Of a DNA stretch of 64,000 nt, positions 63,164 through 64,000 are shown in pieces. Position 1 is the first letter of the stretch. Each line of letters opens with the position of its first letter. Source of the DNA: Skermanella mucosa (GTDB lineage: Bacteria; Pseudomonadota; Alphaproteobacteria; Azospirillales; Azospirillaceae); assembly GCF_016765655.2 (NCBI RefSeq), contig NZ_CP086107.1, positions 62,001 through 126,000 of the forward strand, in the 5' to 3' direction. The notes under the pieces were generated by a model that had not been told where the DNA came from, did not search any database, and worked only from the letters and a program-made list of their open reading frames with translations. Made by a program: the position numbers and the translations under genes.

Positions 63164-63384
63164 GGCCTGTCGCCGGCATCATCGCCAAGATCCTGGATAT
63201 CCTCCAGGAAGTCCATGGTGTCGGCTTCGTCGGGTGCGGCGGCGACTGCCCGGGACTGCCGCCGCGCCTCTTCCTTGAACGTGGGGGAGCGGACATCCGG
63301 CACCCAGATCTGGATCGGCCTCAATCCCTGCGCGCGAAGCTGTGCCCGGTGGGTCTGGACACGGTGACGGACGGTTGAAGGCAT
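63160..63384 (-). CDS. mazE: MazE-family antitoxin (DUF3018-like)
   Basis: 74 aa, MPSTVRHRVQTHRAQLRAQG LRPIQIWVPDVRSPTFKEEA RRQSRAVAAA, the pattern of the antitoxin MazE family with RVxxHRAxLRAxGLRPxQIWVPD. The acidic tail (DTMDFLEDIQDLGDDAGDRP) binds the toxin. The palindrome 17 bp upstream is its likely operator. Confidence 0.9.
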   Translation of the reverse strand: MPSTVRHRVQTHRAQLRAQGLRPIQIWVPDVRSPTFKEEARRQSRAVAAAPDEADTMDFLEDIQDLGDDAGDRP

Positions 63385-63400
63385 AGCATATCTTCCCAGC

Positions 63401-63414
63401 TGTTACATGTAACA
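63401..63414. promoter_or_regulatory. Palindromic operator of mazEF
   Basis: TGTTACATGTAACA, a perfect 14-bp palindrome just upstream of the antitoxin start (63384). Position and symmetry fit autorepression by the MazEF complex. Confidence 0.7.
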
Positions 63415-63452
63415 TAGGTGGGTCGAGCAAGATTTCGTATGAGTCAAAATTC

Positions 63453-64000
63453 CTAAGATCCGGCCTCAATGTGATAGGGACAAAAGGCCGGGCGATCAAG
63501 CGGTCTTGAGCACGAGTTCGTTAAGCGGGGGATTTCCTGGGCGCTGTCAATGCCGAAGCGGCCGGCCGGGAAGTTCCAGAAGGGGATGCCCGGTTTGGTG
63601 GCGGTCTTGAGCAGCGAGAGAGAGGCGTCTCGGCTGTCGCGGCCAGTGTCGGAGCGGATGCCGAAGCTGATTTCGCGCCGGGTGACGTAGCTGCGCAGGT
63701 TCAGAGCCTGGAATACGCGCTGGACGGCCGCCTTGATGCCATTGTGAGCATCTGAGATCAACAGCTTGACCCCGGCCAGACCGCGGCGCTTGAGCTTGCG
63801 CAGGAACTCCAGCCAGAAGGTCTCGGCCTCCGAGACGCCGATATCCATGCCCAGCACCTCGCGCCGGCCGTCGGTGTTGACCGCCACCGCGACGGTCACG
63901 GCGACCGACACGATGCGTCCTTGCTGACGCACCTTGACGTAGGTCGCATCGATCCAGAGGTAGGGCCAGTCGCCTTCGATCGGGCGGTTCAGAAATGGCT
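63453..64000 (-). pseudogene. IS256-family transposase fragment fused to another transposase tail (runs off window)
   Basis: Minus strand from the right edge: LNRPIEGDWPYLWIDATYVK VRQQGRIVSVAVTVAVAVNT ... LGMDIGVSEAETFWLEFLRK ... GVKLLISDAHNGIKAAVQRVF, Mutator-type with the first two catalytic Asp. After QRVFQ the expected ATWQRCRVHF is absent, replaced by SYVTRREISFGIRSDTGRDS RDASLSLLKTATKPGIPFWN, which resembles the C terminus of an unrelated transposase. The third catalytic residue is missing. The 5' end lies beyond the window. Confidence 0.8.

Overview
The window is GC-rich DNA in which mobile elements and their wreckage alternate with blocks of ordinary accessory genes. Base composition, the set of IS families (IS5, IS3, IS21, IS66, IS110/IS1111, ISAzo13, IS256, IS630, ISKra4), TRAP and BKACE catabolic genes and the gene styles suggest an alphaproteobacterium, perhaps of the Azospirillum/Skermanella/Rhodospirillales type, and a plasmid or genomic-island location. 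This is inference: no rRNA, tRNA, replication or partition gene is visible. Several AT-richer patches (about 1.7-2.7, 4.0-4.5, 21.4-22.3 and 31.1-31.7 kb) look like separate acquisitions.

Layout. 1-4.5 kb: an unrecognised HTH-like protein cut by the left edge, an HNH-like endonuclease, small membrane or unknown proteins and a serine resolvase with a res-like site. 4.5-13.7 kb: an IS5 element beside a decayed Tn3-family transposon whose tnpA has a one-base frameshift, an IS3 insertion and a Tn554-like tyrosine-recombinase element in its 3' end. 13.8-17.8 kb: an unrecognised, self-contained divergent module of two exported proteins against a TPR protein, a tiny exported peptide and a region-4-like regulator. 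17.8-29.2 kb: integrase and IS3 remnants, a frameshifted IS21, a second Tn3 remnant, an ISAzo13 transposase split by an IS3-family element, IS66 and an IS5 fragment. 29.2-31.1 kb: a three-gene unrecognised cassette with an HEFGH metallopeptidase and a clear promoter/operator. 31.7-39.2 kb: IS5, a Phd/VapC pair, a TnpB (IS1341-type) element inside an IS256 remnant, a MITE, a second VapBC-type pair and a second identical copy of the IS3-family element.

39.4-47.6 kb: a LysR/SDR/NmrA cluster, a first IS1111 copy, a broken AraC regulator, another SDR, the second MITE copy and a SurE-like gene without a normal start. 47.8-50.6 kb: a GT4 glycosyltransferase and an (alpha/alpha)6 glycoside hydrolase. 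51.0-53.7 kb: the second IS1111 copy and a dead IS5 transposase. 53.8-62.1 kb: a complete-looking catabolic island, with a divergent pair of operons (intradiol dioxygenase, SDR, BKACE and MDR reductase against TRAP transporter, cupin and LacI regulator). Two identical LacI-type operators lie directly downstream of each divergent promoter. 62.1-64 kb: an IS5 remnant carrying a REP-like hairpin pair, a MazEF module with a palindromic operator and an IS256 fragment at the right edge.

How it works together: the resident functions are (i) uptake and ring cleavage of an aromatic acid or a related compound, switched by one LacI regulator; (ii) glycan or compatible-solute synthesis and turnover; (iii) three toxin-antitoxin modules that would stabilise the replicon; and (iv) two uncharacterised multi-gene modules (13.8-17.8 and 29.2-31.1 kb), the best candidates for something undescribed. 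Two mobile systems are RNA-guided by family: TnpB with a predicted omega RNA, and two IS1111 transposases with conserved 3' noncoding regions.
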